Below, piece by piece: positions 54,588 through 63,883 of a DNA stretch of 64,000 nt; the first letter of the stretch is position 1, and each line of letters opens with the position of its first letter. The position numbers and the translations under genes were made by a program. The stretch is from assembly GCF_001542915.1 (NCBI RefSeq), contig NZ_LNNH01000004.1:1-64000 (forward strand), given 5' to 3'. Below the pieces are notes generated by a model. It was given only the letters and a program-made list of their open reading frames with translations, was not told where the DNA came from and searched no databases. This DNA is from Peribacillus simplex (GTDB lineage Bacteria > Bacillota > Bacilli > Bacillales > DSM-1321).

Positions 54588-54599
54588 TTTTAGAGTATA
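54585..54599. promoter_or_regulatory. CodY-box-like sequence over the ilvD promoter
   Basis: The 15-mer at 54585-54599 matches the CodY consensus AATTTTCWGAAAATT at 11 of 15 positions and overlaps the -10. CodY control of ilvD is known in B. subtilis. In AT-rich DNA such matches are common. Confidence 0.3.
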
Positions 54600-54656
54600 C
54601 TAAAAATTATATTATCTGAATTATCAAATATTTAGTGGAAATTGGGGGTACAACAA

Positions 54657-56342
54657 ATGTCTACATCAAACAAGAGAAGTGACATGATAACAAAAGGAGT
54701 CGATCGTGCTCCTCACAGAAGTCTGTTGCGTGCAGCGGGAGTTAAGGAAGAAGATTTCGGGAAACCGTTCATTGCGGTTTGTAATTCCTATATTGATATC
54801 GTTCCAGGACATGTCCATCTTCAGGAATTCGGAAAAATAGTGAAGGAGGCCATTCGTGAGGCTGGCGGAGTTCCTTTTGAATTCAATACGATCGGAGTCG
54901 ACGACGGAATTGCAATGGGCCACATCGGTATGCGCTATTCCTTGCCTAGCCGGGAAATCATCGCCGATTCGGTTGAAACGGTTGTATCGGCACATTGGTT
55001 TGACGGAATGGTCTGCATTCCAAACTGTGACAAGATAACGCCGGGAATGATGATGGGCGCCCTTCGAGTCAATATCCCGACCATTTTCGTAAGCGGAGGG
55101 CCAATGAAAGCAGGTAAAGACAAAAACGGGAAATCTCTTTCCTTGACATCTGTTTTCGAAGGAGTGGGCGCTTATCAAGCGGGTAATATCAATGAAGAGG
55201 ATCTGCAGGAAATCGAGCAAGTGGCATGCCCGACTTGCGGATCATGTTCGGGAATGTTCACGGCAAACTCCATGAACTGTCTCGCTGAAGGTCTTGGACT
55301 TGCACTTCCGGGAAATGGCACGATATTGGCGGTCGCCGAGGAACGGAAAGAGTTCGTCAAGAAGTCGGCAAAGCAATTGATGGAAATCATCAAGCAGGAT
55401 ATCAAGCCTCGTGATATCGTGACGATCGATGCCATTGATAACGCTTTTGCATTGGATATGGCAATGGGCGGATCGACTAACACCGTTCTCCATACACTTG
55501 CCTTGGCACACGAAGCAGGATTCGAATATCCAATGGAACGCATCAATGAAATTGCCAATCGGGTACCGCACTTAGCGAAAATTGCCCCGGCATCGGACTA
55601 TCATATCGAAGATGTACATAATGCCGGTGGTGTAAGTGCCATCATCAACGAGCTGCTCAATAAACCAGGTGCCTTCAATGGAGATTGCCTTTCCGTTTCA
55701 GGTAAAACACTCCGTGAAAATGTTGCCGGTTGTGAAATCTTGGACAAAGATGTTCTCCATCCTTTGGATAACCCGCATTCCGAGCGAGGTGGTCTTGCCG
55801 TATTGTTTGGGAACCTTGCTCCACAAGGTTCGATCATCAAGGTGGGTGCCGTTGACGCATCGGTTGGTGGTTATCACAGGGGACCTGCCATATGCTTCGA
55901 TTCCCAAGAAGATGCACTATCCGGAATCATAACTGGAAAGGTGAAAGAAGGGGATGTAGTGGTCATCCGCTATGAGGGACCGAAAGGGGGACCTGGCATG
56001 CCGGAAATGTTGGCCCCCACTTCCCAAATCGTCGGAAGGGGACTTGGAGCCAAGGTCGGTTTGATCACGGATGGGCGTTTTTCCGGAGCGTCCCGCGGCA
56101 TCAGTATCGGCCATATATCTCCTGAGGCAGCTGAGGGAGGCCCGATCGCCTTTGTCGAAAATGGTGATATCATCGAGCTGGATTTGGAAAACAGAACGAT
56201 CCAATTGGAGATTTCCGATGAGGAATTCGAAAAACGCAAAGCCAATTGGAAAGGCTTCGAGTCCAAAGTGAAAACAGGCTATTTAGCACGCTACTCCGCG
56301 CTTGTAACGAATGCAAGCTCAGGTGGCGTCATGAAAGTTTAA
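54657..56342 (+). CDS. ilvD: Dihydroxy-acid dehydratase
   Basis: 561 residues. The iron-sulfur cysteines are in [17 protein letters not shown] and [11 protein letters not shown]; the C-terminal [11 protein letters not shown] and the [11 protein letters not shown] segment are canonical. It converts 2,3-dihydroxy-isovalerate and -methylvalerate to the 2-keto acids in valine and isoleucine synthesis. The start at 54657 is 8 nt after GGGGG; a 5-codon longer frame is open. It is monocistronic with its own promoter and terminator. Confidence 0.97.
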   Translation: MSTSNKRSDMITKGVDRAPHRSLLRAAGVKEEDFGKPFIAVCNSYIDIVPGHVHLQEFGKIVKEAIREAGGVPFEFNTIGVDDGIAMGHIGMRYSLPSREIIADSVETVVSAHWFDGMVCIPNCDKITPGMMMGALRVNIPTIFVSGGPMKAGKDKNGKSLSLTSVFEGVGAYQAGNINEEDLQEIEQVACPTCGSCSGMFTANSMNCLAEGLGLALPGNGTILAVAEERKEFVKKSAKQLMEIIKQDIKPRDIVTIDAIDNAFALDMAMGGSTNTVLHTLALAHEAGFEYPMERINEIANRVPHLAKIAPASDYHIEDVHNAGGVSAIINELLNKPGAFNGDCLSVSGKTLRENVAGCEILDKDVLHPLDNPHSERGGLAVLFGNLAPQGSIIKVGAVDASVGGYHRGPAICFDSQEDALSGIITGKVKEGDVVVIRYEGPKGGPGMPEMLAPTSQIVGRGLGAKVGLITDGRFSGASRGISIGHISPEAAEGGPIAFVENGDIIELDLENRTIQLEISDEEFEKRKANWKGFESKVKTGYLARYSALVTNASSGGVMKV

Positions 56343-56386
56343 TTTCAGGGTGTGCTCAAAAAGGCATTGACTATATTATTTTAAAA

Positions 56387-56425
56387 TGAAGAGGACCTCA
56401 TCAGGTCCTCTTCAATTACTTTAGA
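56387..56425 (+). terminator. Terminator of ilvD
   Basis: 12-bp perfect stem (56387-56398 with 56403-56414) around CATC, followed by an AT-rich stretch with a short T run. Confidence 0.85.
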
Positions 56426-56439
56426 GCGTGTTTTTTGAA

Positions 56440-56590
56440 CGTAAAACAAGTTGATTGAAGCGGATCAGTAAAACTTCCCTAAGGGGTGCCAGTCCAAGGA
56501 GACCCCACAGGTGTTAAAGTGCGGACCGTCTCTGGATAGCTAAGTGCCTGCAGTGGAAAGGAAGGTCGAAGTCCAACCTTTCCAAACCTC
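56440..56590 (+). repeat. Degenerate Bacillus intergenic repeat
   Basis: Contains AACAAGTTGATTGAAGCGG at the left, AAGGAGACCCCACAGG in the middle and AAGTGCCTGCAGTGGAAAGG at the right, worn versions of the blocks of a roughly 150-nt repeat common between Bacillus genes. No coding function is evident. Confidence 0.5.
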
Positions 56591-56612
56591 TTTCCGATCA
56601 CCATCGATTCGT

Positions 56613-57065
56613 TCAATGACAATTCTTGATATCGCTTTTTAAGATCGCCGGTCCCAGTTTCGCGTTCCTTGAATTGAAAAGACGGACCTGTACCTTAGCT
56701 TTTTCCATTTCTGCTGTAATCTCATCAAATCTTCCAGCCCAGGTCGGACTTTCTTCTTCTTGAGAAGGATCGAGCATGAACTGCCAACTAATGACGCCGG
56801 GTATGAAAGCAAAGCCTTGATAGCCATCATAATTTCCGTAAGAAGAAGGGGGTGGAAGGTGCACACCAAGGATGCTTACATTAGTCCGTGCAGAACTTGG
56901 CGGCCGTAACTGAACCTTATAAATTAACACCGATCCCTTTGCATTAGCCAGTTTTTCATCCATCGGTTCCAGCACCATACTACAAGGCATCGTTATTGCC
57001 AGAGAATGGGGCGGGGCGATAACCGAGGTGGAGAAGAATAATATCATCACGAGCAATGCTTTCAT
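56613..57065 (-). CDS. Hypothetical secreted protein
   Basis: 150 residues. A Sec signal peptide is clear: short basic start, hydrophobic core LLVMILFFSTSVIA, then cleavage near HSLA. The mature part contains LIYKVQLRPPSSARTNVSILGVHLPPPSSYGNYDGYQGFAFIPGVISW and an EITAEMEKAKVQVRLFN segment, suggesting a beta-sandwich. I do not recognise the family. GAGGTG lies 7 nt ahead of the ATG. It is convergent with ilvD. Confidence 0.8.
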   Translation of the reverse strand: MKALLVMILFFSTSVIAPPHSLAITMPCSMVLEPMDEKLANAKGSVLIYKVQLRPPSSARTNVSILGVHLPPPSSYGNYDGYQGFAFIPGVISWQFMLDPSQEEESPTWAGRFDEITAEMEKAKVQVRLFNSRNAKLGPAILKSDIKNCH

Positions 57066-57330
57066 ATGTACACCTCTTCGGTTTATTTGGTGTTAATTTA
57101 CCCTTATTGAGGTTTTACTATTAATGGGGTTGCAGCACTTTGAGGGGGTATTTTTGTCGCGGGCCTTCGTATAAATTTGGTTGGGCCGGCCCAGCTTGCT
57201 CCTTCCGGCTGAAAGAAGTATAAAGGCGGAGCAATGAATCCAATGAGAAGTAAGCGCTAATTTTGCATAATCACGCAATAATATAGTATGATTAAATTAT
57301 TGGAAGAATTGTAATACAGGAGGTTTTTAG

Positions 57331-57771
57331 ATGTCGATGGCCTATGATGAATATATGAAACAAATGGTGAAGCCGATGCGTGCGGAACTGGTGCAGGCAG
57401 GGTTCGAGGAGCTGGAAACGGCTGAAGCGGTTGAAAACTTCATGGAAGCTGCAGAAGGTACGACATTGGTCGTCGTTAATTCAGTTTGTGGCTGTGCCGC
57501 GGGATTAGCCCGTCCGGCTGCCACCCAGGCCGTACTACAGGCAGAAGAGGGTAAGCCCAATCATCTTGTGACGGTTTTTGCCGGTCAAGATAAGGATGCA
57601 ACAGCTAAAATGAGGGAATATTTCACAGGAATAGAACCTTCTTCACCGTCCATGGCTCTTTTGAAGGGCAAAGAAGTCCTGCACTTCATACCCCGTCATG
57701 ATATAGAAGGGCAGCCAATGGAAGCCATAATGGAAAATTTATTAAGAGCATTCAGCCAAGTAAATAAGTGA
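57331..57771 (+). CDS. brxA: Bacilliredoxin BrxA (YphP/YqiW family)
   Basis: 146 residues. The active-site CGC (Cys53-Gly-Cys55) lies in VVVNSVCGCAAGLARPAATQ, the signature of BrxA/BrxB, with FAGQDKDATAKMREYF and PSSPSMALLKGKEV following. It removes bacillithiol from proteins S-bacillithiolated under oxidative stress. AGGAGG precedes the ATG by 7-8 nt. The sequence is very close to B. subtilis YphP in my recollection. Confidence 0.95.
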   Translation: MSMAYDEYMKQMVKPMRAELVQAGFEELETAEAVENFMEAAEGTTLVVVNSVCGCAAGLARPAATQAVLQAEEGKPNHLVTVFAGQDKDATAKMREYFTGIEPSSPSMALLKGKEVLHFIPRHDIEGQPMEAIMENLLRAFSQVNK

Positions 57772-57837
57772 TGAATCGGAATGTCCCGGCAACGGGGCAT
57801 TCCTTTCAAGTTTAGGCGTGTAAAAAGGGGGAGGCAC

Positions 57838-58626
57838 ATGTTTGTCACAACAGTTGGAAGAGCCGATAAAGAAACGGCAATGTTAGCAAAAAGGGTAGCT
57901 GAAGAATTAAAAATCCCCTATATAGCCCGGAAAAAACGCTCGGTGCGCGATATACAATGTGATAATGGAGAAGAAGACTGCCTTGTATATGGGAAAAATA
58001 GAATGGAGCTATATCGTTGCAACGAGAAGGAACCCTTCTTTTTTCATCCGAACCTCGCCATGATCCGGATTAAAAGGATCATTCGCGGCGAAAATGACCC
58101 GTTTCTCTTTGCCGGAGAGATAACAGCAGGCAGCTCCGTGCTGGATTGTACCTTGGGCTTGGGCTCCGATGCGATTGTCGCGAGCTATGCAGTAGGGGCA
58201 CTGGGAAGAATCGTTGCAACGGAAGGCAATCGATATTTGGCCCTCCTAGTGGAACATGGTTTGAAGACGTGGAGTGATGCAGAAGAAAAGATGATGGAAG
58301 CGATGAGAAGGATTGAGGTCATTCATGGCGATCATTATGACATGTTGAAAACCATGCCGGATAATCATTTTGATGTAGTTTATTTCGATCCCATGTTTGA
58401 GGAAACGATATCAGAATCAAATGGAATTAAAGGGCTGACCCACTTTGCAGAAGGTAAGGGGCTATCGTTTGAATTAATGGAACAAGCCAAGCGGGTGGCG
58501 CGGAAGAGAGTCGTGTTGAAAGACCACTTCCGCAGCTCCCGATTTGAGGAATTCGGATTTGAGGTGCAGAAGAGAAAAACATCCAAATTCCATTTTGGCT
58601 ACATTTCCGTTTCAGATCAAGAATGA
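57838..58626 (+). CDS. SAM-dependent methyltransferase, RsmJ/YpiP-like
   Basis: 262 residues. SAM motif LDCTLGLGSDAIVASYAVG, the acidic GRIVATEGN and the catalytic-type FDPMFEET follow the order of the RsmJ family (PF04445), which methylates 16S rRNA in proteobacteria. The N-terminal region TTVGRADKETAMLAKRVAEELKIPYIARKKRS is also family-typical. The substrate in Firmicutes is not established. The start at 57838 follows GGGGGAGG. Its 3' end overlaps the convergent transferase gene by 10 nt. Confidence 0.86.
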   Translation: MFVTTVGRADKETAMLAKRVAEELKIPYIARKKRSVRDIQCDNGEEDCLVYGKNRMELYRCNEKEPFFFHPNLAMIRIKRIIRGENDPFLFAGEITAGSSVLDCTLGLGSDAIVASYAVGALGRIVATEGNRYLALLVEHGLKTWSDAEEKMMEAMRRIEVIHGDHYDMLKTMPDNHFDVVYFDPMFEETISESNGIKGLTHFAEGKGLSFELMEQAKRVARKRVVLKDHFRSSRFEEFGFEVQKRKTSKFHFGYISVSDQE

Positions 58627-60305
58627 TAATCTGTTTCTTCAAGTCCCATGGCACAGCCTTCACGGCTTGAATCGGCAGCTCCATAGTTTGAGCCATCCGG
58701 GTTGATTTGTATGGCCTGGACGTTCCCGATAGAATGGGGGACATCATTGAAGACGAAGCCCATTGCTTCCAATTGCCCTTTGCTTGTCATGTCCATGCCT
58801 GCTTCCCATTCGATGTGCGGGCCCATCGGCGTGAAAATCCTTGGCTCTTCAATGGCAGCTTTCAAGTCCATTTTCAAATCAATTACATTGATGATCGTTT
58901 GAACCACTGAGCTGATGATGGTTGGCCCGCCAGGCGATCCAAGCGTTAAAATCGGCTCGCCGTCTTTAAAAATGATGGTCGGGCTTTTGCAGCTGACAGG
59001 CCGCTTGTTCGGCTGCACTTCATTCATGCCGCCCGGAACGGAATCGAAATCCGTCAATTCGTTATTCAACATGAAGCCATAGTCGGAAACCATGATCCCC
59101 GATCCGAAGGGATGCTCCACCGTTGATGTGCAAGCAGCGATGTTGCCCCATCTGTCACGAACCGTGAAGTGTGTCGTTTCACTGATATCTTCGTCATTGG
59201 GCTGCGGAATCACTTCCCTTTTGTTGACCGAATCATAAATCCAAGGGTTTCCGTAGTCGATGGCATTATTCCTCGTCTTGAAATTAATGAAAGAGCGGCG
59301 TTTCGCTATATAGTCATCATGCATGAGACCTTTCAATGGCAATTCGGCAAACTCCGGATCAGCAAGAAATGCCTTTTTGTCGGTGAAGGCTAAACGCATC
59401 GCTTCGGCAATTAAATAATATTTTTCCCAGGAATGAACATCATATTGCTCTATATGGAAGCTCTCCAGGATTTTCAAGATTTGAATGACGGTGAAGCCGC
59501 CCGCACTTGGTGCCATCGATGAAGCGATGGAATAATCCTTGTACGTCCCATACATCGGTTCATCAATGGTCGCTTTATAGTTCTGTAAATCGGAAAGCTC
59601 CATGAAACCGCCAAGTTCCTTTATACAGGAAATGATGCCTTTTCCGATCTCGCCGTCATAAAAAGCCGAAATTCCCTCACGTTGCAATATGCGATACGTA
59701 TTCGCCAATTTTTCTTTTACAAGCAAGTCGCCGGCTTTATATCGTTTCCCTTCAGGCATAAAGAAATTACGGGCTTCTTCACCCAATCGGTATTCAAAGT
59801 TTTCAAGAGCATCACAGAGTACCCAATTGACCGGAACTCCTTTTTCTGCGTATTCAATCGAGGGCTCAATCAAATCCCCGAGTGGTTTGCTGCCGTACTC
59901 AGATAATGCTTCATCCATCGCCTTCAGGATTCCGGGGATGCCAACTGCCGTAGCTTTGATCGAACGTTCTCTAAATGGAATGACTTCACCATCTTCATCG
60001 AGGAACATGTTCGGATGGGCCGCTTTAGGTGCCCTTACATGACCGTCGAATATTTTCGTCGCCTTTTCTTTTGCATTATATACCATCAGGAAACCACTGC
60101 CGCCGATTCCTGTCATCATCGGCTCTACAATATTGAGGGCGAATTGGATGGCGACGGCTGCATCAACGGCATTTCCACCTTCACGTAATATTTTTTCCCC
60201 AATCGATGTAGCTACGGGGTGTGCCGTTACGACCATTCCCGCATTACCTGTTGCCGTTTCCCGTTTATAGTTTTCTTCTTTAGTGTTTCCATTATTGTTT
60301 TCCAA
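58617..60305 (-). CDS. Gamma-glutamyltransferase family protein
   Basis: About 562 residues. The Ntn-hydrolase precursor cleavage/nucleophile site is the threonine in ISETTHFTVRD, and SPGGPTI, GSGIMVSDYGFMLNNELTDF and SSMAPSAGGFT are typical. No signal peptide is seen, unlike secreted Ggt, so it resembles the YwrD-type cytoplasmic group. It should autoprocess and hydrolyse or transfer gamma-glutamyl groups. TTG at 60305 is preferred (GGAGG 6-7 nt upstream); an ATG two codons earlier abuts the ribosome site and a longer open frame to 60407 has none. Confidence 0.88.
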   Translation of the reverse strand: MENNNGNTKEENYKRETATGNAGMVVTAHPVATSIGEKILREGGNAVDAAVAIQFALNIVEPMMTGIGGSGFLMVYNAKEKATKIFDGHVRAPKAAHPNMFLDEDGEVIPFRERSIKATAVGIPGILKAMDEALSEYGSKPLGDLIEPSIEYAEKGVPVNWVLCDALENFEYRLGEEARNFFMPEGKRYKAGDLLVKEKLANTYRILQREGISAFYDGEIGKGIISCIKELGGFMELSDLQNYKATIDEPMYGTYKDYSIASSMAPSAGGFTVIQILKILESFHIEQYDVHSWEKYYLIAEAMRLAFTDKKAFLADPEFAELPLKGLMHDDYIAKRRSFINFKTRNNAIDYGNPWIYDSVNKREVIPQPNDEDISETTHFTVRDRWGNIAACTSTVEHPFGSGIMVSDYGFMLNNELTDFDSVPGGMNEVQPNKRPVSCKSPTIIFKDGEPILTLGSPGGPTIISSVVQTIINVIDLKMDLKAAIEEPRIFTPMGPHIEWEAGMDMTSKGQLEAMGFVFNDVPHSIGNVQAIQINPDGSNYGAADSSREGCAMGLEETDYHS

Positions 60306-60421
60306 GGTCATTCCTCCAGTATCAAGTCCATTTAAAACCACAACGGGCAGCTTATGTGAAAAGAAAACCTTGCCATCGTAGGTGAATGACAAGGAGCTTC
60401 TTCGCAACTATTCATTTATTC

Positions 60422-60502
60422 TTAATCGGCAAATGATAAATATACGAAAAATGCTAATGTTACAAGACATAAAGCGACCATGGCAGTCGTGGTCAAAGCC
60501 AT
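60422..60502 (-). CDS. 26-residue membrane micropeptide
   Basis: MALTTTAMVALCLVTLAFF...FAD-stop: one hydrophobic helix with a short start and an acidic end. AAGGAGGGG lies 6 nt ahead of the ATG, an excellent site. It lies about 115 nt upstream of the transferase start on the same strand and may be its leader cistron. No family recognised. Confidence 0.6.
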   Translation of the reverse strand: MALTTTAMVALCLVTLAFFVYLSFAD

Positions 60503-60740
60503 ATAAGACCCCTCCTTAAAAAGACTTGAATCTAATTAAGTTCTCCAACTATCGCCAAAATCCTTCATATAAATTAGGGTTTCGAATTATTTAGTGAAAA
60601 GGTTGGGGTTCATATCGTGTATATAGGTATTTATCCTTTTTTTCATTATTTAAAACATAGGACACTATATATTCGTAAATGGCAAAAAATAAAAGTATAC
60701 TAAATATAAAGAAAATACAATCAAGAAGGGGGAGTGTGAG

Positions 60741-61361
60741 TTGAAAGCAACGGCGTGGTTCAGGAAAAGTCTCGTCATTTTGGTATCCGTTTTGACGTTC
60801 GGTCTTGTCACCCCTTCAGATTTGGCGTGGCTTGCCGAGGCCGATTCGTTAAAGGATACGAAAAAGGGGCTCGTCGAAGAAGAAGGTTTAGCCTATCTTG
60901 CTTCACAGAATTCGACTGAACGGAAAGCGGAATTCAATCGGGAAGAGTTTTTATCAGGCATGCTCGACAAAGCAGAGGAAAGCGCTTATATGAAATTTGG
61001 CGAAAAGATCAATCCTAAAATCGGTGATGAATTCAAGCTGGCCATCTTACCAAAAATGCAAGAAGCCCTAACAGAAATGGCCGCCCAATTTCCGGATGAA
61101 AAATTACAGCAATTAACGATCACAGAGCAGCCAAGTGCTGGCAGGGCAGAGAAAATTTTTCATATTTATGATTCATTAAGCGGCAAGGATATTATCCGCT
61201 TTCACGTCAGGCAGGAAAACCCCCCGCTTGAGGGGTATTGGTTCGATTTTCATTATCATACCTATCTTGATGCGTTTACGGCCCACCATCATCTCGGGAA
61301 AATATACTGGGATAAAAACACACCGCCTGAATGGACAAGCAAACAACAAAAGCTCTCCTAG
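60741..61361 (+). CDS. ypjP: YpjP-like protein
   Basis: 206 residues. N-terminal hydrophobic segment (SLVILVSVLTFGLV) suggests export or membrane anchoring. The C-terminal half has a His-rich stretch (WFDFHYHTYLDAFTAHHHLGKIYWDKNTPPEW). This matches my recollection of YpjP, which lies next to thyB in B. subtilis. Function unknown. TTG start at 60741 with GGGGGAG upstream. Confidence 0.8.
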   Translation: MKATAWFRKSLVILVSVLTFGLVTPSDLAWLAEADSLKDTKKGLVEEEGLAYLASQNSTERKAEFNREEFLSGMLDKAEESAYMKFGEKINPKIGDEFKLAILPKMQEALTEMAAQFPDEKLQQLTITEQPSAGRAEKIFHIYDSLSGKDIIRFHVRQENPPLEGYWFDFHYHTYLDAFTAHHHLGKIYWDKNTPPEWTSKQQKLS

Positions 61362-61430
61362 GTTGGTTTCATTGATTTAATTTCATGGTAAGAGTAAGAT
61401 GAAGATGAAATTTCCTATAAGCAGTAAATG

Positions 61431-61463
61431 ATACGTTGTCATGCAACGTATTTATTTTGTTTT
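61431..61463 (+). terminator. Terminator of ypjP
   Basis: ATACGTTG (61431-61438) pairs with CAACGTAT (61444-61451), followed by a T-rich tail. Confidence 0.75.
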
Positions 61464-61557
61464 CCGTTCGAAATGGAGATATTATCCCCCGCGTTAGTGG
61501 GAATAATGGTAAATGACCATTGATTCATGCAGTAATAGGAGCAGAGGAGTCTTTTTC

Positions 61558-62328
61558 ATGTCAGAGTTGTTGAATAACATTATTCAAACATATGCCCAAT
61601 TTTTCGATTGGCATATGTGGGTGGAGGTTTTATCCGATCCAGTGAGCTGGGGGCTGATTGGAACGCTCGTTTTGATGGAAGGATTGCTATCAGCGGACAA
61701 TGCTTTGGTATTGGCTGTAATGGTCAGGCATCTTCCGGTTAAACAGCGTAAAAAAGCCCTTTTTTATGGTTTATTGGGCGCATATGCTTTTAGGTTCGTG
61801 GCGATTGGAATCGGTGTTTTCCTCATTAAACTATGGTGGGTGAAAGTGATTGGAGCAGCCTACCTTGCTTGGCTCTCATTTAAATACTTCCGGAACAAAA
61901 GAAAACGGAAGGCCGGGGACGATGAAGCGATGCAAGGAATGAGTAAAAACAGCCTGTTGATCCGGATGTTCGGCATGTTTTGGGGAACGGTTGCATCAGT
62001 GGAACTGATGGATATCGCATTCTCCGTCGATAGCGTCCTGGCTGCCTTTGGAGTGAGTGAAAAAGTCTGGGTCCTCCTGACCGGCGGGATGATTGGAGTC
62101 CTGATGATGAGGGGCGTTGCAGGGGTATTCTTAAAATTGATCGATAAGGTTCCGCAATTGGAAACGGCGGCCTATGTGCTTATCGGTTTCATTTCCATTA
62201 AAATGTTGATTGCCGTTGCGGGAATCGAAATACCGCCCGCCATCTTTTTTGCCTTCATTTTACTGATTTTCGGCACCACGCTCGCATGGCACTTCAAAAA
62301 AGGAAAAAAGCTGAAAGAACATGGATGA
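61558..62328 (+). CDS. TerC-family membrane protein
   Basis: 256 residues with seven hydrophobic helices. The family acidic motifs are present: MEGLLSADNALVLAVMV in helix 1-2 and ELMDIAFSVDSVLAAFG in the middle, each with Asp residues in the membrane. TerC proteins (YkoY, YceF, YjbE of B. subtilis) are linked to Mn2+ export that metallates secreted enzymes. No yybP-ykoY Mn riboswitch was recognised upstream. The start at 61558 follows AGAGGAG. Confidence 0.9.
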   Translation: MSELLNNIIQTYAQFFDWHMWVEVLSDPVSWGLIGTLVLMEGLLSADNALVLAVMVRHLPVKQRKKALFYGLLGAYAFRFVAIGIGVFLIKLWWVKVIGAAYLAWLSFKYFRNKRKRKAGDDEAMQGMSKNSLLIRMFGMFWGTVASVELMDIAFSVDSVLAAFGVSEKVWVLLTGGMIGVLMMRGVAGVFLKLIDKVPQLETAAYVLIGFISIKMLIAVAGIEIPPAIFFAFILLIFGTTLAWHFKKGKKLKEHG

Positions 62329-62494
62329 CAAAAAGCTGATATCAATAGTGATTCAGCTTAGATTGTAGACAAGAGGGGGGGCGGAAAGTGAAAAATCCAA
62401 ACCTCTCGACAAATTCCTTTTCAATCTTCTTTAAGTTAAGAGATTCGTTACGGGCCCTCAATGGTTGGAGAGCAGGATCTTTGTCCTTCTTCTT

Positions 62495-62590
62495 AACCCT
62501 CAAACGCCGCGAAGGAAGGTTCGACTGCATGGACAATGCAGGTGCTTCCTTCCCGCGGGCGGCTTGGGAGCCTCCGGACGTTACAATCAA
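62495..62590 (-). repeat. Degenerate Bacillus intergenic repeat
   Basis: On the minus strand: GGAGGCTCCCAAGCCGCCCG, CGGGAAGGAAGCACCTGCA and CTTCCTTCGCGGCG, worn blocks of the same repeat family as at 45620 and 56440. Open frames across it (62388-62723) are by-products. Confidence 0.5.
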
Positions 62591-62616
62591 CGGCTACATT
62601 GTACAACTCATAAAAA

Positions 62617-62648
62617 TAGACAAACTCGATTTTTGTCGGGTTTGTCTA
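62617..62648. terminator. First of two tandem hairpins after the TerC gene
   Basis: TAGACAAACTCGA (62617-62629) pairs with TCGGGTTTGTCTA (62636-62648), one mismatch or wobble. It resembles the mntR terminator stem (GCAGACAAACTCGA). Confidence 0.6.
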
Positions 62649-62656
62649 CAGTCTGT

Positions 62657-62688
62657 GCTGACACCAAAAACTGGTGTCAGCTTTTTTT
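62657..62688 (+). terminator. Terminator with seven-T run
   Basis: GCTGACACCA (62657-62666) pairs perfectly with TGGTGTCAGC (62672-62681), followed by T7. Confidence 0.9.
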
Positions 62689-62919
62689 ATGGAGCATATC
62701 AAGAATTTGAAGAAGGACTGTAAAAGTAGTGAAGAAAAGCAAAGGCAATAAAAAATTTAGCCAGAGAGAAGGCAGAAGCGGATGCAGCAGGATGCCAAAG
62801 AAAATGGAGAACAGCAAAAGGTCGAGAATGATGAATACTTTTAAACTGTAGATATCAAGAACTTCTTCAGCTAGCTCCCTTTGCTCATTCAAAAGGGCAT
62901 TTTTATTATTGGTTTCCAT
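62677..62919 (-). CDS. Hypothetical small membrane protein
   Basis: 80 residues: an acidic amphipathic start (NEQRELAEEVLDIYSLK), two hydrophobic helices (VFIILDLLLFSIFFGILL and LWLNFLLPLLFFTTFTVLLQIL) and a basic end HKKS. Two-helix proteins of this layout are common in Bacillus without known function. AAGGTGA lies 4-5 nt ahead of the ATG. Its 3' end overlaps the terminator of the convergent gene. Confidence 0.65.
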   Translation of the reverse strand: METNNKNALLNEQRELAEEVLDIYSLKVFIILDLLLFSIFFGILLHPLLPSLWLNFLLPLLFFTTFTVLLQILDMLHKKS

Positions 62920-63119
62920 GAAATCACCTTAAACCTTTTACATTATATAAGGTTGATATATGAAAGGGTTGCAGAAATGGTGCTCCCAAAATAAGCGTTG
63001 CCATAATTACCAATAAAACATGGAGTTTTCGCTTCCAATCCGTATGTTATACTAGAATAATAGTTTAAGGGAACGAACATACATACATTTTCAGTGAAAT
63101 GGTGAAGGGGGAGAAGTTC

Positions 63120-63830
63120 ATGCAACGGAAAAAGTGGCTAATCATATCGGCGTTATTTGTCTTTTTTTTAACCATGCTCTCCTATTCAATAGCAAAGGAA
63201 GATGGTATGAGATGGCGTGAATTGCCAAAAGATAGTCTTTTGAGGCAAGCTGACTTGTTTAATGACAATAAAGTTTTGCGGAAAATATTTTTATTTCCTG
63301 AAGAGGATTTCGATGAAAAGGAAGCGTTGAAAATTGGGGAAACGATCGATGAACTGCCCCAATCGTTATTGGAGAAAACGGCTGAGAGCGGTGTCAGGAT
63401 TAAATTATTCCAAGGTAATCTAACAGAAAACCAATCGGCAGCTAATTTAAAGGGACATACGCCCCGGGGTTATTTGAATAAAAAAACGACCTGGGATGAC
63501 GTGCCTGGCATGGGCGGATCTCATACCGTATTGGTCAAGATCGGCGCAAGCGATAAGGGCAACGGGCATGGGTCGGTCAATTTGGAGCTCCATGAACTGG
63601 CGCATTCGATTGATAATATCGTATTCGATGGGATTCGGGATGACATGGATTATTTAAAAATCTGGGGTAAGGAAGTGGATGGCTTGTTTCCCGGACAGTC
63701 GTATTTTTCCAATTATCCTGAAGAATATTTTGCCGAAACGTTTGCCATGTTTTATGTAAACCCAGAACAAAACCGATTACTTAAACAAAAAGCACCCAAG
63801 ACATATCATTTTATTAAACAATTAGATTAA
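63120..63830 (+). CDS. Secreted M34-type zinc metalloprotease (lethal-factor / Pro-Pro endopeptidase-like)
   Basis: 236 residues. Signal peptide or anchor at 1-26 (KKWLIISALFVFFLTMLSYSIA). The zinc motif is HELAH (158-162) within LHELAHSID, with the third ligand Glu206 in YPEEYFAETFAMFY. The upstream GHTPRGYLNKKTTWDDVPGMGG segment is typical of the anthrax lethal-factor/ATLF and Pro-Pro-endopeptidase group. It should cleave an extracellular or cell-surface protein; the substrate is unknown. The start at 63120 is set by GGGGGA about 7 nt upstream. It is 53 nt before thyA. Confidence 0.85.
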   Translation: MQRKKWLIISALFVFFLTMLSYSIAKEDGMRWRELPKDSLLRQADLFNDNKVLRKIFLFPEEDFDEKEALKIGETIDELPQSLLEKTAESGVRIKLFQGNLTENQSAANLKGHTPRGYLNKKTTWDDVPGMGGSHTVLVKIGASDKGNGHGSVNLELHELAHSIDNIVFDGIRDDMDYLKIWGKEVDGLFPGQSYFSNYPEEYFAETFAMFYVNPEQNRLLKQKAPKTYHFIKQLD

Positions 63831-63883
63831 ACATTGGACTTACGTTAAAATAAGATGAATGAATGTAGAAAAGGTGGTATAGC

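Noticed and set aside
61362..61557. yybP-ykoY (Mn2+) riboswitch upstream of the TerC gene
   Set aside because: The conserved motif blocks are absent. The only hairpin is the ypjP terminator.
62388..62723. Open frames of 81-111 codons in two phases after the TerC gene
   Set aside because: They run across a GC-rich intergenic repeat and two terminator hairpins, and have no family-like sequence.
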